A stretch of 64,000 bases of DNA from Microbacterium limosum (GCF_036324365.1 NZ_CP137080.1:186001-250000), one strand, 5' to 3'. Shown: positions 42,977-56,440, counted from the first letter of the stretch. Translations and numbers: made by a program. The notes: a model not told the origin generated them from the letters alone.

Positions 42977-44712
42977 CCGGCCCGCAGCCGGACGGCGAGT
43001 CCCGCGTACGCCCCCCGGCACCGGTCCACGCCGTGCCGGAGGACGTGGATGCCGCCGCCCGACGCTCCCAGGAGACGCTCTCCCGGGAGAGCCGCAGCGA
43101 TCTGAGCGACGGGCAGTGGCACCGGCTGCACCCCCTGACGCCCCTCTTCCGCGGGGGCCTCTTCCTCGTCGTGGTGATCGGCATCGTCCTGGCGAACATG
43201 CGCGACCGGCTGGTGGCGATCTTCCTGCCCTGGCTGATCCCCGACCTTCCGGACGGCGTCTCCTCGGGCGATCCCGTCGACTGGGTGATCGAGGAGGGCC
43301 TGCTGGCCCTCGCGACGGTCGTGGTGCTGGCGGCGCTCGTCGTCATCGTGGGCGGTTTCTATCTCTCGTGGCGGTTCCACACCTTCCGCATCACCGACGA
43401 CGACGTCGAGGTGCGCCAGGGCATCCTCTTCCGATCCCAGCGCCGCGCGCCGCTGGATCGGGTGCAGGGGGTGAACCTCACGCGCCCCCTCGTCGCGCGG
43501 CTGGCGGGGCTCGCAAAGCTCGAGGTCGTCGGAGCCGGAACCGACGCGAACGTCAAGCTCGAATACCTCACGACCGCGAACGCGGAGCGCGTGCGCGCAG
43601 ACATCCTCCGTCTCGCCTCGGGGCGGCGGCTGGCCGAGCGCGTGGAGGAGGCGCGCTCGCCGTCGCGCGCCTCGGCGGTGTCGGCCGCCGTCTCGGAGGG
43701 CATCACGGGACTGATCGCGGGTGCGGAGGGCCCCGACGAGGAGCCCGAGAGCGTCGTGCACATCCCGACCGGCCGGCTCGTCGCCTCGCAGGTGCTGGGC
43801 GGCGGCACTCTCTGGCTGCTGCTGCTGATCATCGCGATGATCGTCGGCGGCGTCGTCGGCTCGCCGTGGGTGCTCATCGGCATCGTCCCGGCGGTGCTGG
43901 GTATCGGCGCCTACGGGGTCTCGCAGATCGTCAAGAGCCTCCGGTACTCGATCGCGCCCACTCGAGACGGACTGCGCGTGACCTTCGGGCTCTTCACGAC
44001 CGTGACGGAGATCATCCCGCCCGGACGCGTGCACGCGGTCGAGGTGCGGCAGTCGATCTTCTGGCGGCCGTTCGGCTGGTGGACGATCAAGATCAACCGG
44101 CTGACGGGCAAGAGCCTCTCCGACACGTCGACCGATCAGTTCACGACGGTCCTCCCGGTGGGGCTGCGCGGCGACGTCGAGCGGGTGCTGCGGCTCCTGC
44201 TCCCCGACGTCCCCGAGGGGGAGTGGGGCGTCGCCTTCGAGCACGGGGTCCTCGGCCCCCGCGACGCGGATCCCTTCGTCAACACGCCTCCGCGCGGCTG
44301 GTGGGTGCGACCCCTGTCCTGGCGGCGCAACGGATACCTCATCACCCCCGACGCCCTCCTCGTGCGCAGGGGGTGGATCTGGCGCTCCCTCGCGCTCTAT
44401 CCCTTCGCGCGCCTGCAGAGCGTCGCGCTGCACCAGGGGCCGCTCGATCGTGCGGCGAGGCTCGCGACGCTGCGCCCCCACACCGTCGCGGGGCCCGTCT
44501 ACGGGAACCTCGCCGCCGTCGACCGGGAGGGGGCCGACGCGCTCTTCGCGCAGGTCGCGGAGCGCGCCTGCGAAGCCTCCCGCGCCGACCGCAGCCACCG
44601 ATGGGCCGTCGCGGCTCCGGCCGTGGCGACGCCCGCCGAGCCCCGGACCGCTCACGCCGACGCGCGGGGCCGCGCCGACGAGGGCGATGGCCGGATCGGG
44701 GGCGGATCGTGA
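42973..44712 (+). CDS. Three-PH-domain membrane protein (YdbT-like)
   Basis: The protein has 579 residues with GTG 42973 overlapping the previous stop. It has paired membrane helices (about 55-75, 110-132 and 275-315) and three bPH_2 domains with recurring patterns: FRITDDDVEVRQGILFRSQRRAPLDRVQGV, APTRDGLRVTFGLFTTVTEIIPPGRVHAV and YLITPDALLVRRGWIWRSLALYPFARLQSV. The last 50 residues are polar. It is the YdbT partner of the gene before it. Molecular role is not known. Confidence 0.82.
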   Translation: MTGPQPDGESRVRPPAPVHAVPEDVDAAARRSQETLSRESRSDLSDGQWHRLHPLTPLFRGGLFLVVVIGIVLANMRDRLVAIFLPWLIPDLPDGVSSGDPVDWVIEEGLLALATVVVLAALVVIVGGFYLSWRFHTFRITDDDVEVRQGILFRSQRRAPLDRVQGVNLTRPLVARLAGLAKLEVVGAGTDANVKLEYLTTANAERVRADILRLASGRRLAERVEEARSPSRASAVSAAVSEGITGLIAGAEGPDEEPESVVHIPTGRLVASQVLGGGTLWLLLLIIAMIVGGVVGSPWVLIGIVPAVLGIGAYGVSQIVKSLRYSIAPTRDGLRVTFGLFTTVTEIIPPGRVHAVEVRQSIFWRPFGWWTIKINRLTGKSLSDTSTDQFTTVLPVGLRGDVERVLRLLLPDVPEGEWGVAFEHGVLGPRDADPFVNTPPRGWWVRPLSWRRNGYLITPDALLVRRGWIWRSLALYPFARLQSVALHQGPLDRAARLATLRPHTVAGPVYGNLAAVDREGADALFAQVAERACEASRADRSHRWAVAAPAVATPAEPRTAHADARGRADEGDGRIGGGS

Positions 44713-45437
44713 TGCGCAGCGGCCGCCTCGGTGTCGGCGTCATCGGCGCCGGGCGCGTGGGGCCCGTGGTGGCCGCGGCCCTCGGCGCCGCGGGTCACGC
44801 CCTGACCGGCATCACGGCGGGGTCCGACCCCGACCGCACCGAGGCGATCCTGCCCGGCGTGCCGGTGCTGGATGCCGCGGAGGTCGCGCGGCGCAGCGAG
44901 CTCGTCGTGCTGGCCGTCCCGGGATCGGAGATCCCCGCCCTCGTCGAGGGCCTCGCCGCGGTCGGCGCCTGGCAGCCCGGTCAGCTCGTGCTGCACACGC
45001 ACGCCGCGTTCGGCACGGACGTGCTGCGGCCGGCGGCCGAGAAGGGGGCCATCCCCCTCGCCGTCCACCCGGCCATCACCTTCACCGGCACGAGCATCGA
45101 CCTCCGCCAGCTCAACGGCGGGTACGCGGCGGTCACGGCACCGGCTCCCGTGCTGCCGATCGCGCAGGCGCTCGCGGTCGAGCTGGGATGCGAGCCGGTC
45201 GTCATCACCGAAGGCGACCGCGCCGCATACGGCGAGGCGATCGCGACGGCCACGGAGTTCTCCCGCGAGATCGTCCGGCAGTCGACCGCGCTGCTGGCCG
45301 GGGTCGGCGTCGAGAGCCCCGGGATGTTCCTGTCGGCGCTCGTGCGATCCAGCGTCGATCATGCCCTCAGCGCGGCCTTCGACGCCCCCTGGAGCGACCC
45401 GGGGCCGACCTCCCCGGGCGATAGCATCCAAGGATGA
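44709..45437 (+). CDS. Rossmann-like and DUF2520 protein
   Basis: The protein has 242 residues; GTG 44709 (overlap) or ATG 44712. An NAD(P)-binding fold opens the chain (GVGVIGAGRVGPVVAAALGAAGH), continues with LVVLAVPGSEIPALV, and the DUF2520 helical part contains LAVHPAITFTGTSIDL and ESPGMFLSALVRSSVDHAL. It resembles 6-phosphogluconate or ketopantoate dehydrogenase-type reductases. The neighbour panC makes a pantothenate role, such as ketopantoate reduction, conceivable but unproven. Confidence 0.82.
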   Translation: MMRSGRLGVGVIGAGRVGPVVAAALGAAGHALTGITAGSDPDRTEAILPGVPVLDAAEVARRSELVVLAVPGSEIPALVEGLAAVGAWQPGQLVLHTHAAFGTDVLRPAAEKGAIPLAVHPAITFTGTSIDLRQLNGGYAAVTAPAPVLPIAQALAVELGCEPVVITEGDRAAYGEAIATATEFSREIVRQSTALLAGVGVESPGMFLSALVRSSVDHALSAAFDAPWSDPGPTSPGDSIQG

Positions 45438-46309
45438 TCCGCACCATCGAGGGGCTGCGCACCCGACTGGCGGAAGCCAGAGCCGCAGCCCGCCCGACCG
45501 CGGCATCCGCCCTTTCCCCGGCGGAGCCGACGGTCGCCCTCATCTCCACCATCGGCGCGCTGCACGAGGGGCACGAAGACCTCATCCGGCTCGCCCGCGA
45601 CCGGGCGGACATCGTCGTGGTGTCGGTGTTCGTGAATCCTCTGCGCTTCGCCACCACCGCCGAGTTCGAGGCGTATCCGCGCACACCCGAGGCGGATGCC
45701 GCGCTGCTGGCCGGTCTCGGGGTCGACATCGTCTTCGCGCCCGACCCCGCGGAGCTGCTTCCCCGCGGCGCCGAGACGACGCGCGTCACCGCCGGAGATC
45801 TGGGCCTGCGGTACGAGGGTCGCTCGCGACCCCGCTATTTCGACGCTCTCCTGACGGTCGAGGCGAAGCTGATGCAGCTCGTGCAGCCCGACATCGCGGT
45901 GTACGGGCGCCGCGACCGGCAGCGGGTGTTCCTCGTGGAGCGGATGGTGTCGGATCTGTTCTTCGGCGTCGAGGTGCTGAGCGTCGACACCGTACGCGGG
46001 GAGGACGGCCTGCCCGTCTCGACGCGGGTGGGCATGCTCGAGCCGCGGGATCTCGCCGCGGCGACGCGGCTTCCCCGCGCTCTCGAGGCCGCGGCATCCA
46101 ACGCCGATCGCGGAGTCGATGCGTGCATCGCCGCGGCGCAGTCCTCGCTGATGGGCGAGGAGCGCATCCGCCTCGACTATCTCGTCGTCGTCGACCCGCG
46201 AACGTTCCTGCCGGTGGACGAGGGCCATCGCGGGCCCGCGGTCGCGCTCATCGCCGCCACGGTCGCGGGGCACCGCTTCATCGACAACACCGAGATCTAC
46301 ATCGGCTGA
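45434..46309 (+). CDS. panC: Pantothenate synthetase (divergent)
   Basis: The protein has 291 residues. It has the nucleotidyltransferase HxGH in STIGALHEGHEDLIRLAR (about 38-55), then VSVFVNPLRFATTAEFEAYPRT and MQLVQPDIAVYGRRDRQRVFLVERM. Normal PanC has GQKD-x-QQ and SSRN; here these are GRRDRQR and STRVG, so the conserved Lys and one Asn are changed. HF-x-GV is also altered to RYFDALLTVEAKL. It would join pantoate and beta-alanine using ATP. Overlap with the DUF2520 gene is by ATGA. Reduced or altered specificity is possible. Confidence 0.8.
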   Translation: MIRTIEGLRTRLAEARAAARPTAASALSPAEPTVALISTIGALHEGHEDLIRLARDRADIVVVSVFVNPLRFATTAEFEAYPRTPEADAALLAGLGVDIVFAPDPAELLPRGAETTRVTAGDLGLRYEGRSRPRYFDALLTVEAKLMQLVQPDIAVYGRRDRQRVFLVERMVSDLFFGVEVLSVDTVRGEDGLPVSTRVGMLEPRDLAAATRLPRALEAAASNADRGVDACIAAAQSSLMGEERIRLDYLVVVDPRTFLPVDEGHRGPAVALIAATVAGHRFIDNTEIYIG

Positions 46310-46372
46310 CGGCGGGGGCAAAAACGGGCCGCCGGTAGACTGGCCCCGACTTTTCGCAAGGAGCCCCCCGTC

Positions 46373-47893
<1,521 letters not shown>

Positions 47894-47908
47894 CGCGCGC
47901 AACGCCGC

Positions 47909-49045
47909 TCACGGCCGCTCGAACGCCCACTCGGGCAGCACGGCGTTCTGAACCAGCGTGAGCACGATCGTCGCCATGCCGTGCTCGGGCTCGATTCGCA
48001 GGGCCTCGGTCGCGAACCAGGCGGCCTGCGTCGACCGGCCGAGCGCCCAGCAGAGCCACGCCGCCGCCGACATCGGACCGGGGCGGCGAGCCCGTGGCGC
48101 AGTGGCGGCGACGCGGCGCATCAGCTCGAGCGCGGTCGTCAGCCGCGCCGGCTCGGGCCGAGGACCCCGCCCGAGCAGAGCATCGGCGCAGTCCTCCGCA
48201 AGGTCCTCGCCCGCGTGCCAGGCCAGCTGATCGGCGAGGGTGGCGTCGCCGGTCTCCACGTCGCCGCACATCTGCGTGAGGAACACATCGCGGAAGACGG
48301 GCCGCTCGATGCACCACAGCAGGGTCGCGGCGTCGAAGGGGTCGAGCGAGGCCGGCGCCCACGTCAGCGACCGCTCGAAGAAGGCCGGGAGGTCGTCCAG
48401 GGCGCCGACGATCGCGAGGGCCCGGGGATCGATGCCGGCGAGATCGCCCCGGCCGTGCCCGACGCCGCAGCCGAGCGCGGCCGCGGCATCCTGCAGCGCA
48501 GCGTGCGCGCGGGCGACGCGCTCCTTCTCGGCCAGGTCGACGGCCGGCAGGGACGCCCCGTCGGACTGCGTCGCCCCGGAGGCCGGCAGGGCGAAGGGCA
48601 CGTCGGCTTCCCGTCGCCGGATGCGGTCGAGGTCCCATCCGCCGGGCGGGGTCTCGGCGTCGAGGTAGGAACCCCATGCGTCGGCCGCGACGCACAGGGC
48701 GTCGACGAGTTGGAGCCCGCACGCGTGCGCCTTCGCCTCGATCGCGTCGACGGCGTCGCGGCAGGGCAGGTCGTCCGGGCCCGCGCGGAGCGGGTCGTCT
48801 GTGTAGACGACGACGGCGACCCCGTCGACGCTGTCGACCTTGCACGCGAGCCCCACGGCGGTCGCCGCGGCGCTGTCCACGCTCAGCGGATCGCGGAAGG
48901 CCGCCAGATCGAGGCGGATGACGCCCGCCGTGCGTGTGCCGCGGAAGAGCACCAGCGCGACGCTGTCGACAGGCCGGTAGCCGGCCAGAGCGGGGACGAG
49001 GGCGAGGAAGTCGGCGGCGTCGGCGGCCTTGAACACGGTCTGCAT
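47909..49045 (-). CDS. DUF4192 family protein
   Basis: The protein has 378 residues with start ATG 49045. It begins with the DUF4192 pattern (AADAADFLALVPALAGYRPVDSVALVLFRG) seen in actinobacteria, then a second mixed alpha/beta part and a Trp-rich end (MSAAAWLCWALGRSTQAAWFATEALRIEPEH) resembling a TPR pair. No catalytic motif is recognised. It converges on lysS with 15 bases between and is divergent from the small membrane protein gene. Confidence 0.8.
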   Translation of the reverse strand: MQTVFKAADAADFLALVPALAGYRPVDSVALVLFRGTRTAGVIRLDLAAFRDPLSVDSAAATAVGLACKVDSVDGVAVVVYTDDPLRAGPDDLPCRDAVDAIEAKAHACGLQLVDALCVAADAWGSYLDAETPPGGWDLDRIRRREADVPFALPASGATQSDGASLPAVDLAEKERVARAHAALQDAAAALGCGVGHGRGDLAGIDPRALAIVGALDDLPAFFERSLTWAPASLDPFDAATLLWCIERPVFRDVFLTQMCGDVETGDATLADQLAWHAGEDLAEDCADALLGRGPRPEPARLTTALELMRRVAATAPRARRPGPMSAAAWLCWALGRSTQAAWFATEALRIEPEHGMATIVLTLVQNAVLPEWAFERP

Positions 49046-49164
49046 GGCGCCAGCCTGGCGGGGGCCGGGGCCGCGGCATCCGCCCGTGAGCACGTTCGGC
49101 GGAGAGTCCCTTTTCCGGCGGGCTGGGGAGGAGCCCCGGGCGACGCGGCGGGTACGATGGGCGG

Positions 49165-49356
49165 GTGGACGAATGGATGCCGGTCGTGTGGGCGCTGCTG
49201 CCGACGACCGTCGTCGCCGCCGTGTTCTGGTTCGTCCTCCGGGGCATCCTGCGCATGGACCGCACCGAGCGCCGCGTGTACGCGCGCATCGAGGCGGAGG
49301 AGCGGCGCAAGCGCGGGCTTCCGCCCGTCGCCGACGACGCCCCCGCGCCGCGCTGA
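49165..49356 (+). CDS. Small single-pass membrane protein
   Basis: The protein has 63 residues and a GTG start. One membrane segment (PVVWALLPTTVVAAVFWFVLRGI) is followed by a basic helix (DRTERRVYARIEAEERRKRG). This arrangement is common in actinobacteria. It lies 53 bases before cls on the same strand. Function unknown. Confidence 0.65.
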   Translation: MDEWMPVVWALLPTTVVAAVFWFVLRGILRMDRTERRVYARIEAEERRKRGLPPVADDAPAPR

Positions 49357-49408
49357 GCCGCGACGGGCGGCACCGATACGCTGAGGACGAATCAGCGTAG
49401 GGAGATCC

Positions 49409-50875
49409 GTGCTCGTCCTCGACATCGACATCACATGGCCGGTGCTTGTCCTGCTGCTGTTCGACCTCACGATCCGCGTGTGGGCGATCATCGTCATCCC
49501 GCGCAATCGCCGCCCCACCTCGGCGACCGCGTGGCTGCTCGCGATCTACTTCATCCCCGTCGTGGGGCTGCTGCTGTTCTTCCTGATCGGCAACCCGAAG
49601 CTGCCGCGGCACCGTCGCAAGCAGCAGGAGCAGATCAACGCCTACATCCGGGAACGCACGAAGGATCTCGACTTCGGCACGCTGCGCCCCAACGCTCCGG
49701 CATGGTTCACCTCGCTCGTCGGCATGAACCGCCACCTCGGCGCGATGCCGCTCGCCGGCGACAACGCCGCGCAGCTGATCTCGGGCTACCAGGAGAGTCT
49801 CGACGCGATGGCCGAGGCCATCCGCGGCGCGCGCGAGCACGTGCACGTGGAGTTCTACATCCTGCAGACCGACGCGGCGACCGACGACTTCTTCCGCGCC
49901 ATGGAGGAGGCCACCGCGCGGGGGGTGACGGTGCGGGTGCTTCTGGACCACTGGGCCAACCGGGGCAAGCCGCACTACCGGCGCACGCTCAAGCGCCTCG
50001 ACGCGATGGGGGCCGCCTGGAGGCTCATGCTCCCCGTGCAGCCGCTGAAGGGCAAGTGGCAGAGGCCCGACCTGCGCAATCACCGCAAGCTGCTCGTCGT
50101 CGACGGGCGCGTGGCGTTCATGGGCTCGCAGAACGTGACGGATTCGACCTATAACCTGAAGAAGAACATCCGGCGGGGGCTGCACTGGGTCGACCTCATG
50201 GTGCGGCTGGAGGGGGCGATCGTCCCGAGCGTCAACGCGGTGTTCCTCTCCGACTGGTTCAGCGAGACGAACGAGGCGCTCACGGCCGAGTTCGACCTCG
50301 ACGACCTTCGCGCCGGGCCCGGTGATCTCGACTGCCAGGTGGTTCCGTCGGGGCCGGGATTCGATGTCGGGAACAATCTCAGGCTCTTCCTCGGCCTGCT
50401 CTACGCCGCCGAACGCAAGGTCATCATCGTCAGCCCCTACTTCGTGCCCGACGAGGCGCTCCTGCTTGCCATCACCTCGGCCTGCTACCGAGGCATCGAG
50501 GTGCAGCTGTTCGTCTCGGAGGAGGGCGATCAGGCGATCGTGTACCACGCGCAGCGCAGCTATTACGAGGCGCTGCTCGAGGCGGGCGTGAAGATCTGGA
50601 TGTACCGGAAGCCCTACATCCTCCACTCGAAGAGCCTCACCGTCGACGACGAGATCGCCGTCATCGGGTCGAGCAACATGGACATGCGCTCCTTCGGTCT
50701 CAACATGGAGATCTCGCTGCTCGTGCGCGGGGCGGAGTTCGTCGATCAGATGCGCGAGGTCGAGGATCAGTACCGCTCGCTCTCGCGAGAGCTCACCCTG
50801 GACGAGTGGCGTCAGCAGCCCCTCCGGTCGACGGTCCTCGACAATCTCGCGCGTCTGACGTCGGCCCTGCAGTAG
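49409..50875 (+). CDS. cls: Cardiolipin synthase
   Basis: The protein has 488 residues with GTG start and AGGGAG four bases upstream. Two N-terminal membrane helices (about 8-28 and 43-63) are followed by two phospholipase D motifs: RNHRKLLVVDGRVAFMGSQN (about 227) and LHSKSLTVDDEIAVIGSSN (about 407), each with H-x-K-x4-D. It makes cardiolipin from phosphatidylglycerol at the membrane. Confidence 0.94.
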   Translation: MLVLDIDITWPVLVLLLFDLTIRVWAIIVIPRNRRPTSATAWLLAIYFIPVVGLLLFFLIGNPKLPRHRRKQQEQINAYIRERTKDLDFGTLRPNAPAWFTSLVGMNRHLGAMPLAGDNAAQLISGYQESLDAMAEAIRGAREHVHVEFYILQTDAATDDFFRAMEEATARGVTVRVLLDHWANRGKPHYRRTLKRLDAMGAAWRLMLPVQPLKGKWQRPDLRNHRKLLVVDGRVAFMGSQNVTDSTYNLKKNIRRGLHWVDLMVRLEGAIVPSVNAVFLSDWFSETNEALTAEFDLDDLRAGPGDLDCQVVPSGPGFDVGNNLRLFLGLLYAAERKVIIVSPYFVPDEALLLAITSACYRGIEVQLFVSEEGDQAIVYHAQRSYYEALLEAGVKIWMYRKPYILHSKSLTVDDEIAVIGSSNMDMRSFGLNMEISLLVRGAEFVDQMREVEDQYRSLSRELTLDEWRQQPLRSTVLDNLARLTSALQ

Positions 50876-50981
50876 CCTCCCGGATCGTTATCGGGCCGAC
50901 ACCTCCGCGCGGCCGAGATGCGTGAGGATGGGACGTGTCCGTGCGGGGATGCCGCGGCATCCCCGCGTCGAAGGGGTTCTC

Positions 50982-51701
50982 ATGAGCGCGCGTCTATCCT
51001 CGCTGCCGGTCCTCGCTGCCGCCGCGCTGGTGGTGCTCTCCGGGTGCGCATCCACCCCCACGACCGAGCCCACCGCGCTCGCTCCCACCGAAGACGTCGT
51101 CGAGATCGAGGCGGATGCCGCGTGGCTCGACGGCGGCCGCATGATCGGCCTCGTCACGTGGGGCAGCTCCTCGTGCGTGCCGACGGTCGAGGACACCGCG
51201 ATGCTCGACAACGGCACCCTCGTGGTGTCGCTGCTCGAGCCCGAGGAGGGCACCGCGTGCACGCGCGACCTGGCGCCGCGGGCGACGCTCGTGGACGTGC
51301 CCGAGGCGGTCGACCCGACACAGGACCTCGAGATCGAGGTCACGGGCTCCGGGATCATGGGCGACGCCGAGCTCGACGGCGTCGCGGGACTCGCGTCCGG
51401 GGGCGAGACCGACTATCTCCCGAGCGCGGGCTGGGTCGACGACGACGGCATGTTCGTCGTGCTGACCTGGGGCTCCTCGGGCTGCCCGCCCGTGCTTCAG
51501 GATGCCGTGGCCACCGGCCCCGCAGAGGTGACCGTGACCTTCGAGAACCCGCCCGCCGATCAGGTGTGCACCGCCGATATGGCACCGCGCTCGACCCTCG
51601 TGACCGTCGACGGCGTCGAGGAGGACGCCGGCGCCGTCGCGATCCTCACGGGGTCCTCGGAGTTCGCGGACGTGCGCGTCGACATCATCGGCGGCGACTG
51701 A
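50982..51701 (+). CDS. Secreted lipoprotein with duplicated domain
   Basis: The protein has 239 residues. It has a lipobox VVLSGC (Cys about 20). Two repeats follow, each with VTWGSS-x-C-x-P (LVTWGSSSCVPTVEDTAM near 55 and VLTWGSSGCPPVLQDAV near 160), then a second Cys before the APRATLV or APRSTLV sequence (CTRDLAPR, CTADMAPR). The two Cys per repeat probably form a disulfide. I know no function. ATG 50982 is preferred, with AAGGGG upstream, because it gives a clean signal peptide. Confidence 0.72.
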   Translation: MSARLSSLPVLAAAALVVLSGCASTPTTEPTALAPTEDVVEIEADAAWLDGGRMIGLVTWGSSSCVPTVEDTAMLDNGTLVVSLLEPEEGTACTRDLAPRATLVDVPEAVDPTQDLEIEVTGSGIMGDAELDGVAGLASGGETDYLPSAGWVDDDGMFVVLTWGSSGCPPVLQDAVATGPAEVTVTFENPPADQVCTADMAPRSTLVTVDGVEEDAGAVAILTGSSEFADVRVDIIGGD

Positions 51702-51747
51702 CACCGCGCGCGTCCTGCATCAAAGGGGACGCAGGTCGCGCGCGGTG
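51702..51747 (+). terminator. Long GC hairpin after duplicated lipoprotein gene
   Basis: CACCGCGCGCG (51702-51712) pairs with CGCGCGCGGTG (51737-51747), and the inner CCTGC (51714-51718) pairs with GCAGG (51731-51735), with one T-T mismatch between. This gives about 16 pairs starting directly at the stop. No T tract follows. Confidence 0.7.
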
Positions 51748-51905
51748 GCTCTATCCCGGGGTCGGGGGAACCGACCGGGGCGCGGCGCCGGGCAGAAGAG
51801 CGGCCGTCACGCCCACGGCGAACACGGGCACGCGGCATCCGAGGGCTGGTTACCCTCGATGTATCGCCCAGGAGTGGGCGTCTACGGCCGATGCCGAGGA
51901 GTGAC

Positions 51906-54428
<2,523 letters not shown>

Positions 54429-54464
54429 CGGCTCGCGGAGCCCGGTGCGGGCATCACGACCGAA

Positions 54465-54494
54465 GAGGGGGTCGCCGTCATCGGCGGCCCCCTC
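54465..54494 (+). terminator. Terminator after clpC
   Basis: GAGGGGGTCGCCG (54465-54477) pairs with CGGCGGCCCCCTC (54482-54494) with one T-G wobble around a 4-nt loop, followed by TCTCGTCGTGT. It lies 36 bases after the clpC stop. Confidence 0.75.
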
Positions 54495-54646
54495 TCTCGT
54501 CGTGTCGGACCTCGCGGGGGAGGCGGACAACACTCCGGCACGATGCGGCGTCGACGGCCGTAATGCGCGCGGCGCCGCGCGTCGCGCGCGGTCGGTCCGG
54601 AATGTTGTCGCGCGGCCCGGGGTCACGGCGGGCCTACGCTGGAGCG

Positions 54647-55153
54647 ATGGCAGAGTTCACCGTGCGAGCCGCGCGCACCGGCGATGTGACCGGCATCCGC
54701 GACATGCTCGAGCCGTTCGTGCAGCGCCGCATCCTGCTCGGCAAGGACCTCGTCGTGCTCTACGAATCCGTCCAGCAGTTCGTCGTCGCCGAGGACGCCG
54801 AGGGACGCCTCATCGGCTGCGGCGCGCTGCACGTCATGTGGGAGGACCTCGGCGAGGTGCGCACCCTCATCGTCGTGGACGAGTGGCTGCACCACGGCGT
54901 CGGTCGCGAGATCGTCGATCGGCTCGAACAGGATGCGCGCGAGCTCGGGCTCCGTCGCCTGTTCTGCCTGACCTTCGAGGTCGACTTCTTCTCGCGGCGG
55001 GGATTCCACGAGATCGGCGAGCAGGTCGTGCCGCCCGACGTGTACTCGCAGCTGCTGCGCAGCCCCGACGAGGGCGTGGCGGAGTTCCTCGACCTCGCGC
55101 ACGTCAAGCCCAACACCCTCGGCAACACCCGGATGCTCAAGTCGCTCGACTGA
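54647..55153 (+). CDS. argA: GNAT amino-acid N-acetyltransferase (ArgA-like)
   Basis: The protein has 168 residues. It is a single GNAT domain without the kinase-like half of classical ArgA. Features: FTVRAARTGDVTGIRDML, VAEDAEGRLIGCGALHVMWEDLGEVRTLIVVDEWLHHGVGRE with the acetyl-CoA loop near 88, and LFCLTFEVDFFSRRGFHEI. It matches the short actinobacterial N-acetylglutamate synthase. It probably starts arginine synthesis. Confidence 0.82.
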   Translation: MAEFTVRAARTGDVTGIRDMLEPFVQRRILLGKDLVVLYESVQQFVVAEDAEGRLIGCGALHVMWEDLGEVRTLIVVDEWLHHGVGREIVDRLEQDARELGLRRLFCLTFEVDFFSRRGFHEIGEQVVPPDVYSQLLRSPDEGVAEFLDLAHVKPNTLGNTRMLKSLD

Positions 55154-55232
55154 ACGGATGCCTCGGCCATCGTCCGGCCCGCACCGGGCGCGCCGACCCG
55201 GGCGCCGCGCGCCGCCGACGTAACCTGAGGGC

Positions 55233-55916
55233 ATGACCGGTCAGTCGCCCCGCTCCCGACGGCATTCGCCCGCCGTGTACCGGCGTCGGCGTCTCGCGCT
55301 GATCCTGGGGATCGTGCTGATCGCGGCGCTCGTGTGGCTGTTGATCGCGCAGCCGTGGCGCGGAGCGGCTGACGCCGAGCCCGCAGCGAACCCGTCGCCG
55401 TCGCCGTCCGTGACCTCGCCGGCCCCGACACCGACGGCGACGGAGCCGACCGAGACGGGAAACCCGGGAGACGCACTGCCCGAGGAGACCGCCGACGCGC
55501 CGCTCGAGGCGGTCGCCTGCGCGACCGGAGCCGTGTCTGTCGAACCGCTGACGGACAAGGAGAGCTACGCCGCGGGGGAGAGCCCGCAGATCTCCATCCG
55601 CCTGACGAACACGAGCGCGAGCCCGTGCACGATCAACGTCGGCACGACGCAGCAGGTGTACACGGTCACGAGCGGCGGCGACACGTGGTGGCGCTCCACC
55701 GACTGCCAGAGCGAACCGAGCGACATGGTGGTGACGCTCGATGCCGGGCAGGTCGTCGAGTCGGCGACGCCCGTGACGTGGGACCGCACCCGCTCCTCGG
55801 TCGACACGTGCGACGGCGATCGTCCGCAGGCGCCGGGCGGCGGTGCTTCCTACCACGTGCAGGTCTCGATCGGCGGCATCACGGCGGCCTCGACGAAGCA
55901 GATCTTCCTCTACTGA
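55233..55916 (+). CDS. Membrane-anchored protein with Pro/Thr linker
   Basis: The protein has 227 residues. A basic head, one membrane segment (LALILGIVLIAALVWLLIA), a Ser/Pro/Thr linker (about 55-90) and a C-terminal beta-rich domain with three Cys (VACATGAVSVEP, SASPCTINVG, DTCDGDR). The outer domain resembles immunoglobulin-like DUF4232-type folds. No function is known. It is on the same strand as its neighbours, 79 bases after argA. Confidence 0.68.
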   Translation: MTGQSPRSRRHSPAVYRRRRLALILGIVLIAALVWLLIAQPWRGAADAEPAANPSPSPSVTSPAPTPTATEPTETGNPGDALPEETADAPLEAVACATGAVSVEPLTDKESYAAGESPQISIRLTNTSASPCTINVGTTQQVYTVTSGGDTWWRSTDCQSEPSDMVVTLDAGQVVESATPVTWDRTRSSVDTCDGDRPQAPGGGASYHVQVSIGGITAASTKQIFLY

Positions 55917-55996
55917 GGGCGAAGGTGCTGCGCGCCCGCGAGCCCGCGTGCGGGCGCGGAATCCGGCCGGTCCGCTGGCCCGGCTACGCTGGAGGG

Positions 55997-56404
55997 ATGG
56001 TCGGCTCACGCAAGAACAAGGGCGACGCCGCGGCGCAGTTCCGCTCGGAGGCCCTCGCCCGGGCGCTAGAGAAGCAGGACATGGCCGCGGTCGCCTTGGC
56101 GTTGCGCAACGGCAACACCGTCGTGCCGCTCATGAAGCCGGCCGCACGGGACAATCCGCTCGACACGGGCGAGGTGTGGACCTTCCGTGACCCCCAGACG
56201 GGTCAGGTGGCGCTGCTGCTGTTCAGCGACGCGCTCAACAAACCGGCCAACCTGCCGCCCGCGGTGGGGCTGCAGTCCCCCGGATGGCTTCTGGCGTTCC
56301 TGCGCAGCCACCGCGAGACGATCACCACCGTCTTCCTCGACATCGCCGGTCCTCACCCGATGCAGGCGTCGCCCGACGATCTCATCGCGGCCCTCGCCGA
56401 CTGA
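55997..56404 (+). CDS. SseB-like small protein
   Basis: The protein has 135 residues, soluble. Pattern: FRSEALARALEKQDMAAVALALRNGNTVVPLMKP, then GQVALLLFSDALNKPANLPPAVGLQSPGWLLAFLRSH. This is the SseB/DUF-type domain found in actinobacteria, often near radA. Function unknown. It converges on radA with 36 bases between. Confidence 0.65.
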   Translation: MVGSRKNKGDAAAQFRSEALARALEKQDMAAVALALRNGNTVVPLMKPAARDNPLDTGEVWTFRDPQTGQVALLLFSDALNKPANLPPAVGLQSPGWLLAFLRSHRETITTVFLDIAGPHPMQASPDDLIAALAD

Positions 56405-56440
56405 CGAGCGCATCGGCACAGGTGCGCCCCTCGATCCGCC

